64,000 nt of DNA from Saccharopolyspora sp. NFXS83 (GCF_026241095.1 NZ_JAPFGB010000019.1:1-64000); one strand, 5' to 3'. Counted from the stretch's first letter, positions 42,768 through 51,922 are shown. A program made the numbers and translations. Notes: generated from the letters alone by a model not told the origin.

Positions 42768-43346
42768 TCAACCGCGGGGCGGCAACGGCAGCGGCAGCCC
42801 CGGCAGGTCGTCGATGCTGGTGGCGATGTGCTCCTTCTTCTCGCAGTAGGCCGCGAATTCCTCGTCGGTCTTGCGGGCGAAGTGCCGGGCGTGCAGGTCG
42901 CGTTCCTCGCGGTAGTCCATGAACGGCACTGCGAACCCGCAGGAGTCGCTGATGCGTTCGGCGGCCACGACGATGATCGCCCGCAGCGCCGGTGCGTCGG
43001 CGTCGCCGAACCGTGCGATCAGGTCGGTGAACCGGGGGTCGTCGCGGAACACCGGGGTGCCGCGCCCGTGCACGCGCAGCACCTTCGGCGGTCCGGTGAA
43101 GGCGCACCACATGAGCGTGATGCGGGAGTTCTCCCGCAGGTGCGCGATGGTTTCGGCGTGGCTGCCGCCGAAGTCGAGGTAGGCCACGGTGTGCTCGTCG
43201 AGGACCGCGAGCGTGCCTGACCGGCCCTTCGGGGAGAGGTTGACGTGTCCGTCACCGGACAGCGGCGCGGTGGCCACGAAGAACACCGGCTGCTCGTCGA
43301 TGAACGCCCGTAATCGCTGGTCGAGGCTCGCGTAGCTGGTTCCCAT
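42768..43346 (-). CDS. Pyridoxamine 5'-phosphate oxidase-family protein
   Basis: 192-residue split-barrel flavin-binding protein: F-F-V-A-T-A-P-L-S-G-D-G-H-V-N-L-S-P-K-G at the N-terminus, V-A-Y-L-D-F-G-G-S, and R-I-T-L-M-W-C-A-F. Such proteins bind FMN or F420. It lacks the full active-site set of true PdxH, so a general flavin reductase/oxidase role is likelier. GATAAT at 43353-43358 lies 6 nt before ATG, indicating a leaderless transcript whose promoter begins right after the upstream regulator gene. Confidence 0.88.
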   Translation of the reverse strand: MGTSYASLDQRLRAFIDEQPVFFVATAPLSGDGHVNLSPKGRSGTLAVLDEHTVAYLDFGGSHAETIAHLRENSRITLMWCAFTGPPKVLRVHGRGTPVFRDDPRFTDLIARFGDADAPALRAIIVVAAERISDSCGFAVPFMDYREERDLHARHFARKTDEEFAAYCEKKEHIATSIDDLPGLPLPLPPRG

Positions 43347-43380
43347 CAGCCGATTATCACCGGCGGATCAAGAGAATTCC

Positions 43381-44289
43381 TCACGTTCGCGAGGAGTCCT
43401 CGGCGCGCTGCTCCTGGGAGCGGGTGGCCGCCCAGCTGGTGAGGAGTTTGAGCCGGTCTTCGGCGGTGGTACCCGGCTCGGCGGTGTACACCGTCAGGTC
43501 GTGCACCGCCCGGTTCGGCAGCGGTAGGTCCAGGGACCGGTAGGTCAAGTCCAGTTCGCCGACCTCCGGGTGCCGCAGGCGTTTGCTGCCGTCGTGGCGG
43601 ATGCGGACGTCGTGGGAGGCCCACTCGGTGCGGAACCCGGCGCTGAGCGTGGACAGTTCGCCGATGAGTTCGCGCAGGGCCCGGTCGTGGGGCTCGCGGC
43701 CGGCTTCGGCGCGCAGCAGCGCCGCGGTGGCGGTCGCGGCGGATTCCCAGTCGACGAAGAAGTCGTGGGCGCTGGGGTCGAGGAAGATGTAGCGGGCGAG
43801 GTTGGCGCGGCCGTTCTCGCCGGTGGTGGTGCTGTCGAAGACCGGGGCGTGCAGCGCCCGGGCCAGCGGGTTGGCGGCGATGATGTCCTGGCGGCCGTTG
43901 CGCACGAACGCCGAGGACAGGGTCATGGAATCCAGCATCCACTGGACCTCGGGCGGGACCGCGACCTCCTTGCGGCGCGACGGCGTGCGGCGGTGGGGTC
44001 GCGCCGTGCGGGCCAGGTCGAACAGGTAGGTGCGTTCGTCCTCGTCGAGCCGCAGCGCGTGGGCGACGGCGCCGAGGACCTCTTCGGACACTCCGCTGAT
44101 GTGGCCCTTCTCCAGCCGCGTGTACCACTCGGTGCTCACCCCGGCGAGCACGGCGACCTCTTCGCGGCGCAGGCCCGGTACCCGGCGTCGGCCGCTGGTG
44201 GGCAGCTCGACCTGTTCGGGGGTGATCTTGGCGCGCCGGCTGGCGAGGAAGTCGCGGATGTCGGAGCGGTTGTCGGGCTGGCGTTCCAC
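43381..44289 (-). CDS. MmyB-like HTH transcriptional regulator
   Basis: 302-residue third paralogue of this family: XRE HTH (P-G-L-R-R-E-E-V-A-V-L-A-G-V-S-T-E-W-Y) and an MmyB ligand-binding domain. The GTG start at 44289 has TAACCT (44297-44302) 7 nt upstream, so it is again leaderless. It diverges from the MFS exporter at 44427 and likely controls it. An inverted repeat GGGGGT/ACCCCC (44322-44327, 44337-44342) in the gap is a candidate operator. Confidence 0.9.
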   Translation of the reverse strand: MERQPDNRSDIRDFLASRRAKITPEQVELPTSGRRRVPGLRREEVAVLAGVSTEWYTRLEKGHISGVSEEVLGAVAHALRLDEDERTYLFDLARTARPHRRTPSRRKEVAVPPEVQWMLDSMTLSSAFVRNGRQDIIAANPLARALHAPVFDSTTTGENGRANLARYIFLDPSAHDFFVDWESAATATAALLRAEAGREPHDRALRELIGELSTLSAGFRTEWASHDVRIRHDGSKRLRHPEVGELDLTYRSLDLPLPNRAVHDLTVYTAEPGTTAEDRLKLLTSWAATRSQEQRAEDSSRT

Positions 44290-44426
44290 GCCATCCAGGT
44301 TAGGGGGTGTGCGGGCGCGGAGGGGGTTGAGCTCGTACCCCCGATAAGCGCGACCTTCTCCGCTCGTGGGGAAGCGGGTTCCGTAGGGGGCGACGGTGTG
44401 AACACGACCCTGGTGGAGGGCGAAGC

Positions 44427-45671
44427 ATGACCATGCGAGGAGGTGTCCTCGACGCCCCCGGCGACGGGCACGTCGAAGGCCGCGAGCGGCTCCCGCTCGT
44501 CGTGCACGTGCTGGCGTTGGGCACGTTCCTGATGCTCACGACCGAGTTCGTGGTCGCGGGCCTGCTGCCCGAGATCGCGGACGAGCTGCAGATCGGCGTG
44601 TCCCGTGCGGGACTGCTGATCACGGTGTTCGCGGTCGGGATGATCGTCGGGGCTCCGCTGATGGCGATGCTGACGCTGCGGATGCCCGCCCGGTTGACGT
44701 TGATGCTGGCCCTGGGGCTGTTCGCGGCCGGGCACGTCGTGGTCGCCTTCGGCTCCAGCTTCGCGCTGCTGCTGGTGGCGCGGTTCGTGACGGCGTTGGC
44801 GACCGGGGCGTTCTGGGCGGTCGCCAACGTGGTCGCCGCACGCGCCGCCGGTCCCGCCGCGAGTTCCCGCGCCCTCGGGCTCGTGGGCGCCGGCGGCATG
44901 CTCGCCAACGTCATCGGGGTCCCGCTGGGCGCGTTCGCCGGGCAGCTCGCCGGCTGGCGCGGACCGTTCTGGGCGCTGGCGGTGCTGGCCGCGGCGGCGG
45001 TGTGGCTCATCGCCCGCACCGTCGGGCGCGACGGCGCGCAGCAGCAGGCGGTGTCGGTCCGCTCCGAGCTGACGGCGCTGCGTTCGGGACGGCTGTGGCT
45101 GGTGCTGGCGGCGTGCGCGACCACGACCGGCGGCGTGCTCTCGGCGTACTCCTACATCGCGCCGCTGCTGACCGGGCGGGCCGGTCTGCCCGCCGGGCTC
45201 GTGCCGCTGGTGCTCGTCGGTTTCGGCGTCGGGTCGCTGGCCGGCTCTTTGGTCGGTGGACGTCTCGGCGGGGCCCGGCCGCACGCGACGACGATCGTGG
45301 CCGCCGCGGGAAGTTCGGTCCTGCTGCTGGCGATCTGCCTGCTGGCGGGCTTCACGCTGCCCGCGGTCGTGCTGATCACCCTGCTGGGGTTCTTCGGGCT
45401 CGGCGCCAACCCGGTGCTGATCTCCCTGGCCGTCCGCTTCGCGGGCAAGGCGCCCACGCTGGGGTCCGCGTTCAGCGTGTCGGCGTTCAGCGTGTCGGCG
45501 TTCAACTTCGGCACGGCGGTCGGTTCGTGGATCGCGGGCCGCTCCCTGGACTCCGCTCTCGGCGCCACCGGGCCCGCCGCGGCCGGTGCCGCCATCGCCG
45601 CGCTGACCCTGCTGCCCGCGATCACCCTCGCCGTCGTCCAGCACCGCCGGGCGGCGGCCCCCACCTCCTAG
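44427..45671 (+). CDS. MFS transporter, DHA1 (AraJ-like) type
   Basis: 414-residue transporter with 12 predicted membrane segments: L-T-T-E-F-V-V-A-G-L-L-P-E-I in TM1, G-A-P-L-M-A-M-L-T-L-R at motif A and R-F-V-T-A-L-A-T-G-A-F-W in TM4. It is an efflux carrier of sugars or drugs. An exact 15-bp tandem duplication (45471-45485 and 45486-45500) adds five residues in a C-terminal membrane helix, giving A-F-S-V-S-A-F-S-V-S-A-F-N. GGAGGGCG precedes ATG 44427. Divergent from its likely MmyB regulator. Confidence 0.9.
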   Translation: MTMRGGVLDAPGDGHVEGRERLPLVVHVLALGTFLMLTTEFVVAGLLPEIADELQIGVSRAGLLITVFAVGMIVGAPLMAMLTLRMPARLTLMLALGLFAAGHVVVAFGSSFALLLVARFVTALATGAFWAVANVVAARAAGPAASSRALGLVGAGGMLANVIGVPLGAFAGQLAGWRGPFWALAVLAAAAVWLIARTVGRDGAQQQAVSVRSELTALRSGRLWLVLAACATTTGGVLSAYSYIAPLLTGRAGLPAGLVPLVLVGFGVGSLAGSLVGGRLGGARPHATTIVAAAGSSVLLLAICLLAGFTLPAVVLITLLGFFGLGANPVLISLAVRFAGKAPTLGSAFSVSAFSVSAFNFGTAVGSWIAGRSLDSALGATGPAAAGAAIAALTLLPAITLAVVQHRRAAAPTS

Positions 45672-45796
45672 GACAGTGAGGGCCGGAGCGGCCGACGTCG
45701 CCGCCGGGCCCCGGTCCACCTACGCCGGAGGCGGCCCCGGGTGTCGGAAAACCCGCGCACCCGGAGCCATCCGAACCAACCCGTGGAGAACTTCTG

Positions 45797-46841
45797 ATGC
45801 GCGCAACGCTCATGTACGGCGCCGGTGACGTCCGGGTCGAGAACGTCGCGGACTCCGTGCTCAAGCACCCGACCGACGCCCTGGTCCGCGTCACCGCTTC
45901 CTGCATCTGCGGCAGCGACCTGCACCCGTACCGCTCGATGTCCGCGACCGACGGTCCGGTCCGGATGGGTCACGAACTGATCGGCGTCGTGGAGGACGTC
46001 GGCTCGGACGTCTCCACCCTCACCCGGGGCGATCTGGTCGTTGCTCCGTTCGCGATCTCCGACAACGCCTGCGAGTTCTGCCGCGCGAACCTGCACACGT
46101 CCTGCTCGCACCCCGAGGCGAACTTCTGGGACGGGATGCCCGAAGAAGGCGGCCAGGCCGAGGCGGTGCGGGTGCCGCTGGCCGACGGCACCCTGGTGAA
46201 ACTGCCCGTCGCGCCCGACTCGGCGCTCCTGCCCTCGCTGCTGACCCTCGCCGACGTGTACGGCACCGGATATCACGCCGCGAAGATGGGCGGTGTCGCC
46301 CCGGGCAGCCGGGTGACCGTGATCGGTGACGGCGCCGTCGGCCTCCTGTCGGTGCTCTCGGCGCAGCGCCTCGGCGCCGAGCAGATCGTGCTCATGGGCC
46401 GCCACCGGGACCGCACCGACCTGGGGCGCGAGTTCGGCGCCACCGACGTCGTCTCCGAGCGTGGCGACGAGGGCGTGGAGAAGGTCCGCGATCTCACTGG
46501 CGGGCACGGCTCGCACGTGGTGCTCGAAGCGGTCGGGCACATGCCCGCCTACGAGCAGGCCCTCGGCGTCGTGCGCCCCGGCGGTGTCATCAGCCGCGTC
46601 GGCGTCCCGCAGTACGAGGACGCGCCCGTCGGATTCGGCAGCCTGTTCGGCCGCAACATCCGCTTGGCCGGCGGCCCCGCCCCGGTGCGCGCCTACATCG
46701 AGGAGCTGATGCCCGCCATCCTCGACGGTGCGATCGAACCGGGGAAGGTCTTCGACGCCACCACCGGCCTCGGCGGCGTGCCCGACGGGTACCGGGACAT
46801 GGACCGGCGCACGAGCCTCAAGGTCCCTCGTCGAACCGTGA
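45797..46841 (+). CDS. Zinc-dependent alcohol dehydrogenase, terminal frameshift
   Basis: Medium-chain dehydrogenase with catalytic-zinc Cys in C-I-C-G-S-D-L-H, G-H-E at residues near 58, structural-zinc-type cysteines C-E-F-C-x7-C, and NAD motif V-I-G-D-G-A-V-G. As sequenced, the frame does not stop where the family ends. Removing one C of the run at 46825-46827 gives K-V-L-V-E-P-stop, with TGA at 46839-46841 and a 347-residue protein. With the extra base, translation reads on antisense through the next gene to 47749. The coordinates given assume the intact end. Catalytic parts are unaffected. Confidence 0.85.
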
Positions 46842-46852
46842 CGAGCCGGGCG

Positions 46853-47251
46853 TCACCGGGCGAACTTCGCGATGGCGGCCGGGGTGACGGGGGTGAAGAA
46901 GTTGACGAGGTTGCCGTCGGGGTCGCGCAGCAGCAGCGCGCGGTTTCCCCAGGGCATCGTGGTGGGTTCGGTGACGAAGTCCGCCACGGCACCGGTCAGG
47001 TTCCGGTGCAGCTCGTCCACGTCGTCGACGCGGAACTCGATGATGACGCTGCGGTTGTCGGCCGGGGAAGCGGAACCGGGCGCGAACAACCCGACGGTGC
47101 GGGTGCTGCCGATCGCGACGGTGGCCGAGGCGGTCCGCAGCTCGGCGAAGTCCTCGGTGGCCCAGTCCGCCCGCACGGCGGTGGCGCGCTCGTAGAAGTC
47201 GACGAGGCGGGCGACGTCGGCGGTGATGATGCGGATCGAGACGAAGTCCAC
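46853..47251 (-). CDS. VOC-family (glyoxalase-like) protein
   Basis: 132-residue vicinal-oxygen-chelate protein: F-V-S-I-R-I-I-T-A-D-V-A-R-L-V-D-F-Y at the start, V-I-I-E-F-R-V-D-D-V-D-E-L and R-D-P-D-G-N-L-V-N-F-F-T-P. The family contains lyases, dioxygenases and antibiotic-binding proteins. GTG 47251 follows GGGAGC by 6 nt; the frame upstream is a shadow of the divergent regulator. A 27-bp perfect dyad lies in the shared promoter region. Confidence 0.86.
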   Translation of the reverse strand: MDFVSIRIITADVARLVDFYERATAVRADWATEDFAELRTASATVAIGSTRTVGLFAPGSASPADNRSVIIEFRVDDVDELHRNLTGAVADFVTEPTTMPWGNRALLLRDPDGNLVNFFTPVTPAAIAKFAR

Positions 47252-47297
47252 GGGGTGCTCCCTGTCAGGTCGGTGCTGGTGACCGCACGCTATGACC

Positions 47298-47324
47298 GAT
47301 ACCGGGCAGAACCCGCCCGGTATC
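47298..47324. promoter_or_regulatory. 27-bp operator-like inverted repeat between VOC and WYL genes
   Basis: GATACCGGGC (47298-47307) and GCCCGGTATC (47315-47324) are perfect 10-bp arms with a 7-bp spacer. Located between divergent starts at 47251 and 47343, it is the probable binding site of the WYL-type regulator. Confidence 0.7.
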
Positions 47325-47342
47325 CGCGGGAGAATTCCCGGC

Positions 47343-48350
47343 ATGCCCCGACCTGCCGCTCGCGTGCTGGCCCTGCTGGAGCTCCTGCAATCGGGAGGGA
47401 CCCGCGCGGTCGGCGAACTCGCCGACCGGCTCGACGTGGACGAGCGCACGGTGCGGCGCTACGTCGAGCACCTGCTCGACCTCGACGTGCCCGTCGAGTC
47501 GGTGCGCGGTCGCTACGGCGGATACCGGCTCGCCGCCGGTTACCGCATGCCCCCGCTGATGCTCGGCGAGGACGAGGCGCTCGCGGTGCTACTCGGCCTG
47601 GTCGCGGGCCGCCGGGCCGGGTTGATGACGGCCGCGGGCGCGGCCTCCGAGACGGCGGCGGCGAAGATCCGGCGGGTGCTGCCCGAACGCCTCCGGTCCA
47701 GGCTCGACGCCGTGCTCGGTTCCCTCGCCTTCACCGCGGCTCCCGGTGAGCAGCCCGTCCCGGAGACCGCGGTGCTGCTGCCGATCGCCGACGCGGTGCG
47801 CCACCACCACCCGGTCGCGATCCGCTACACCGCCGCCGACGGCCGCCGCAGCGACCGCACCCTGCACCCTCACGGGCTCGTCGCCCACTCCGGCCGGTGG
47901 TACGTGACGGGAACCGACCCCGCTATCGGCGAAGAGCGGACGTTCCGGCTGGATCGGATCGCCGATGCGAGGGCCCTGCCGGGCTCGTTCGAGCGGCCCG
48001 CCGGTGTCGATCCCGCGGAGCGGGTCCTGACGGGCCTCGCCACCGCCCCCTACCGGCACGAGGTGACGCTGCGGGTCCAGGGGACCGCCGAGCAGATCCG
48101 CACCCGGCTGCCCGCCGGTATCGCCCTCGTGGAGGAACCGCCGACCGGCGCGGACGCCGAGCACTGGTCCCGCGTGGAGCTGCGGGCGCAGCGGCTCGAC
48201 TGGCTGCCCGGCGTGCTCGCGGCGCTGGACCTGCCGTTCGTCATCGACCGGCCGGATGAGCTGCGCGACCTCGTCGCGGCGTTCGCCGACCGGCTCGTGC
48301 GCTCGGCCCGGCGAACCCGGCCTGGCGCGGGCGCGGCGTTCGAGGGATAG
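47343..48350 (+). CDS. WYL-domain HTH transcriptional regulator
   Basis: 335-residue regulator with an N-terminal DeoR/HTH-11-type winged helix (L-A-D-R-L-D-V-D-E-R-T-V-R-R-Y-V-E-H-L), central WYL domain (A-I-R-Y-T-A-A-D-G-R-R, G-L-V-A-H-S-G-R-W-Y-V-T-G) and C-terminal WCX-like extension. ATG 47343 is preferred, with GGGAGA about 9 nt upstream, because an in-frame ATG at 47292 would place the operator dyad inside the coding sequence. Divergent from the VOC gene, its likely target. Confidence 0.9.
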   Translation: MPRPAARVLALLELLQSGGTRAVGELADRLDVDERTVRRYVEHLLDLDVPVESVRGRYGGYRLAAGYRMPPLMLGEDEALAVLLGLVAGRRAGLMTAAGAASETAAAKIRRVLPERLRSRLDAVLGSLAFTAAPGEQPVPETAVLLPIADAVRHHHPVAIRYTAADGRRSDRTLHPHGLVAHSGRWYVTGTDPAIGEERTFRLDRIADARALPGSFERPAGVDPAERVLTGLATAPYRHEVTLRVQGTAEQIRTRLPAGIALVEEPPTGADAEHWSRVELRAQRLDWLPGVLAALDLPFVIDRPDELRDLVAAFADRLVRSARRTRPGAGAAFEG

Positions 48351-48498
48351 CGGCGCCTGGCCCCGCAAGGTCCGGCGGTGGACGCGGACGTTCGGCTCCC
48401 CGGCGGGCCTTCCGGGGGACGGGTCGGTGGGAACCCCGATGGTCCCGGCGGTGCGGTTCCTTAACGTGGTGCGCACCGTGATCGTGAGGGGGCGGCCG

Positions 48499-48827
48499 AT
48501 GGTGCCGGGCGTGTACGAGGTTCAGGTGCGGGGGTGCGCGTCGACGCGGGAGGCGTTGGCGTGGCGGGAACCGATCGTGCTGCTGCTGTGCCCCGAACCG
48601 GAGCACCCGGGCCCGTGCGCGGTGCCGTGGACGTTCACGTCCGCGCCGTGGACGGCGAGGAATGCCTGATCACCGCGATCATCGCCCCCGCCCCCGCCGC
48701 CGAGCGGATCGCCGAGCAGGTCCGGGCACTGACCGGGCACGAAGTGGTGCTGCGCCGGGGCGCCCCGGACGACTTCGAGGTGCTGGTCGAGCAGTACCGC
48801 ATCGAACACGGCGCGCTGCCCGGCTGA
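48499..48827 (+). pseudogene. Small hypothetical gene with probable frameshift
   Basis: Frame one starts at ATG 48499 after GAGGGGG (V-Y-E-V-Q-V-R-G-C-A, then P-E-H-P-G-P-C-A-V-P-W). Near 48620-48640 the coding character moves to the next frame (V-D-V-H-V-R-A-V-D-G-E-E-C-L-I-T, ending E-H-G-A-L-P-G at 48827). A one-base deletion would explain it; restored, the protein is about 109 residues. No family recognised. Confidence 0.55.
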
Positions 48828-48835
48828 GGTTCGCC

Positions 48836-51800
48836 TCAGAGCAGGCTGAGCTGGGTCGCTCGCGCCTTGCGCGGGCTGGGGGTGTCGGCGCGGGTGACGG
48901 CGTCGCCGAGGCCGGTCAGGAACGGCGACGGGGCGCGGTCGCGGGCTTGGCCGTGGCGGGTTCGGCGGGTGGCGTGGGTGAGCCACAGGTGGTCTTGGGC
49001 GCGGGTGACGCCGACGAAGAACAGCCGCCGCTCCTCCGCGATCTCCTCGGCGGTGGCGTCGGAACCGGGCCAGGTCAACGGCAGCAGCCCGTCTTCGCAG
49101 CCGACGAGGAACACCACGGGGAATTCGAGGCCCTTCGACGCGTGCAGCGTCAGCAGCGAGATCGCCTCGGCTCGGGGGTCGAGGGTGTCGACCTCGGCGC
49201 CGAGCAGCACTTCCCGGCGGAACCGCTCCAGGTCGTCTCCGCAGCGCGACGCCAGGGGTGTGAGCAGTTCCAAAGCGTTGTGCACGTCGGGTTGGGCATC
49301 GTCGGGGACGGTGAACACGACGGTCGTCGCGGCGGCGCGCAGCTTGTCGAGGGCGGTTCCGCAGCGGTCGGCGACGTGGGCGAGTTCGGTGATCAGCAGG
49401 TCCACGCCGGGCCGCGCCGACAGCGGGTCGTGGGAGCGCTTCTGCACGGGCAGGCCCGCGCGGGCGAATTCGTCGAGCAGCAGCCGGGATTGCGCGTCGG
49501 TGCGGTAGAGCACGGCGATGTCGTTGAACCCGACGCCGCCGGGGCCGTCGCCGTCGACGCGTCCGCTGTCGAGGGAGTGGAACGACGACCCGCCGAGCAG
49601 CCGGTCGATCTCGCGGGCGACGAAGGCCGCTTCGGCTCGTTCGTCGGCGGCCTCGTGGCGGATGACGCGGTGCGGGTCGCGCCCGGAGGCGGCGTGCAGG
49701 GCGCGGCCGGGCACCAGGGTGCTGGGGGCGACGGCGCGCACGGCGGTGTCGATGATGTGGCGCCCGCTGCGGTAGTTGCGGGTCAGCGCGTGCACGGGCG
49801 CGCTCGGGTAGTCCTGTTCGAAGCGCAGGAAGAACCCGACGTCGGCGCCGCGGAACGAGTAGATCGCCTGGTCGGGGTCGCCGATGGCGGTCAGGTTCGC
49901 CTCCCGCGGTGCCAGGGCGCCCAGCAGCCGGTACTGGGTGGCGTCGACGTCCTGGTACTCGTCGACGGTGATCCACCGGTAGCGCCGCCGGTAGGTCTCG
50001 GCGAGGCCGGGGTCGTTCTCCAGCAGCCGCACCGGTTCGGTGAGCAGGTCGTCGAAGTCGACGAGGTCGAGTTCCCGCAGCCGTCGCCGGTACCGGTCGG
50101 CCGCGTCGGGGTCGGCGTCGGGCAGCTTCGGCAGCAGCCGGCGGGCGGCCTTGTCGTCACCGGTGATCTCGGTGAGCACGGCGAGCCTGCGCGTGGTGTC
50201 GGCGACGGTGAACTGGGCGCTGAGCCCGAGGGCGCCGTGGTGTTCGCGCAGCAGTTGCAGCCCGAAGGAGTGGAAGGTGCCGACGGTGATGTCGGCGGCG
50301 GCCGGGCCGATGAGCGCGTGGAGGCGTTCGGTGAGCTCGTCGGCGGCGCGGCGGGTGAAGGTGATCGCGAGGCATTCGGCGGCGGGCACGTCGCGTTCGA
50401 GCACGAGGTGCGCGAGCCGGTGGGTGACGGTGCGGGTCTTGCCGGTGCCGGGCCCGGCGACGATGAGCAGCGGTCCGCCGGGCACTTCGGCGGCGGCGCG
50501 CTGGTCGGGGTCGAGCCCGGCGAGAATTCCGCGCGCGGGTGTTTGCGGTGGCGCCGCAGGGGTTTCGGCCGGTTCCGGGTGCTGTGCGGGTTCGGCGGGG
50601 GCGGCGTGCCGGGGCTCCTCCGCGGCCGGGGCGAACAGGGAGTCGTCGAACAGGCTGTAGGAGTCGCCGTTGCGCAGCCGGGCGAGTTCGGCGGGTTGGA
50701 ACACGCGGATGGTGCCGTACTCCCCGTCGTAGCCCGCGTCGCGCACGACCTCACCGGCGCGCAGCCGTCCGATGGCTTCGGCGACGCGCGGGTCGCTGCG
50801 CCGCAGCTCGTCGAGCGGCACAGCGTCGAGGATGCCGAGTTCCGGGCCGTGGGCGGCGACGAGATCGGACACGGCGCCGAAGACCTTCTTGCTCTTGGGG
50901 CCGACGCCGTGGATCTCCCCGACGATCTCCGGCAGCGGGATGAGGTTGCGGAACCCGGTGGCCCCGTCGGGCCGGATGCCACCGGGCCGGTCGGCGAGGT
51001 CGTCGACGCGGTGCTGCACGCCGACGGTCAGCGGCTTCCCGCACTCCGGGCAGCGCCCGCCTCGGGACTTGGTGTCGCCGGGTTCCAGCCGCACACCGCA
51101 CTTGCGGTGCCCGTCGAGGTGGTACTTGCCCTCTTCGGGGAAGAACTCCACGGTGCCCGCGAACCCGTCGCGGGTTTCCAGTGCGCGCTTCATCGCGTGG
51201 TAGTCGAGGTCGGTGTCGAACACCGTCGCTTCGCGCCCCAGCATCGGAGGCGAGTGCGCGTCGGAGTGGCTGACCAGGGTGTAGCGGTCGAGCCCGGACA
51301 CCCGCCAGTTCATCTCCGGGTCGCTGGACAGGCCCGTTTCCAACGCGAAGACGTGTCCGGCGAGGTCGCGGTAGGCGTCGTCGATCGAGTTGAACCCGGC
51401 CTTCGAGCCGAGCACCGCGAACCACGGCGTCCACACGTGCGCGGGCACCAGGTAGCCGCCGCACTCCAAGGTGATCTCCAGCAGGTCGCGGGAGTCCAAG
51501 CCGAGGATGGGCCGCCCGTCGGAGGCGAGGTTGCCGATCTTCCCGAGGCGCAGGGAGAACTCCTCGGCGGAGGCGAAGTCCGGCATGTAGCACAGGTGGT
51601 GGATCTTGCGCGTGTAGTCGCCGCGCTTGTAGATCGTGGAGATCTCCGAGGACAGCATGAACCGCACGTCGCCGCCGCAGTTCGCGGGCATCGCCTCGGT
51701 GATCTCCCGGTCCCGCTCCGGCCGCAGCCGCAGCAGCCCGGGTTCGGCCGGTTCCAGCACTTCGGTGAGATGCGCGAACCACGCGGGATGGGTCAGGTCC

Positions 51801-51922
51801 CCGGTGCCCACCACGGAGATGCCCTTGCGCCGCGCCCACCAGGTGAGGTGCTCGATGTCGCAGTCCTTGCTGCACGCGCGGGAGTACTTCGAGTGGACGT
51901 GCAGATCGGCGTAAAAGCGCAC
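48836..51922 (-). CDS. EndoQ-like PHP nuclease fused to UvrD/Rep helicase
   Basis: 1028-residue fusion. The N-terminal part (about 1-400) is a PHP-domain protein resembling endonuclease Q: Y-A-D-L-H-V-H-S-K-Y-S at residues 4-14, G-T-G-D-L-T-H-P, S-H-S-D-A-H and a zinc-finger pair K-C-G-V and C-P-E-C-G-K. EndoQ nicks DNA 5' of deaminated bases and abasic sites. The C-terminal part is a superfamily 1A helicase: Walker A A-G-P-G-T-G-K-T near 490, D-E-Y-Q-D-V-D near 655, G-D-P-D-Q-A-I-Y-S-F-R-G and L-L-T-L-H-A-S-K-G-L-E. It suggests coupled lesion incision and unwinding (inference). GTG 51922 has a weak ribosome site; the upstream open frame is non-coding. Confidence 0.88.
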   Translation of the reverse strand: MRFYADLHVHSKYSRACSKDCDIEHLTWWARRKGISVVGTGDLTHPAWFAHLTEVLEPAEPGLLRLRPERDREITEAMPANCGGDVRFMLSSEISTIYKRGDYTRKIHHLCYMPDFASAEEFSLRLGKIGNLASDGRPILGLDSRDLLEITLECGGYLVPAHVWTPWFAVLGSKAGFNSIDDAYRDLAGHVFALETGLSSDPEMNWRVSGLDRYTLVSHSDAHSPPMLGREATVFDTDLDYHAMKRALETRDGFAGTVEFFPEEGKYHLDGHRKCGVRLEPGDTKSRGGRCPECGKPLTVGVQHRVDDLADRPGGIRPDGATGFRNLIPLPEIVGEIHGVGPKSKKVFGAVSDLVAAHGPELGILDAVPLDELRRSDPRVAEAIGRLRAGEVVRDAGYDGEYGTIRVFQPAELARLRNGDSYSLFDDSLFAPAAEEPRHAAPAEPAQHPEPAETPAAPPQTPARGILAGLDPDQRAAAEVPGGPLLIVAGPGTGKTRTVTHRLAHLVLERDVPAAECLAITFTRRAADELTERLHALIGPAAADITVGTFHSFGLQLLREHHGALGLSAQFTVADTTRRLAVLTEITGDDKAARRLLPKLPDADPDAADRYRRRLRELDLVDFDDLLTEPVRLLENDPGLAETYRRRYRWITVDEYQDVDATQYRLLGALAPREANLTAIGDPDQAIYSFRGADVGFFLRFEQDYPSAPVHALTRNYRSGRHIIDTAVRAVAPSTLVPGRALHAASGRDPHRVIRHEAADERAEAAFVAREIDRLLGGSSFHSLDSGRVDGDGPGGVGFNDIAVLYRTDAQSRLLLDEFARAGLPVQKRSHDPLSARPGVDLLITELAHVADRCGTALDKLRAAATTVVFTVPDDAQPDVHNALELLTPLASRCGDDLERFRREVLLGAEVDTLDPRAEAISLLTLHASKGLEFPVVFLVGCEDGLLPLTWPGSDATAEEIAEERRLFFVGVTRAQDHLWLTHATRRTRHGQARDRAPSPFLTGLGDAVTRADTPSPRKARATQLSLL

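Noticed and set aside
46842-47749. C-terminal extension of the alcohol dehydrogenase frame
   Set aside because: Arises only from the one-base frameshift at 46825-46827; the sequence is antisense to the VOC gene.
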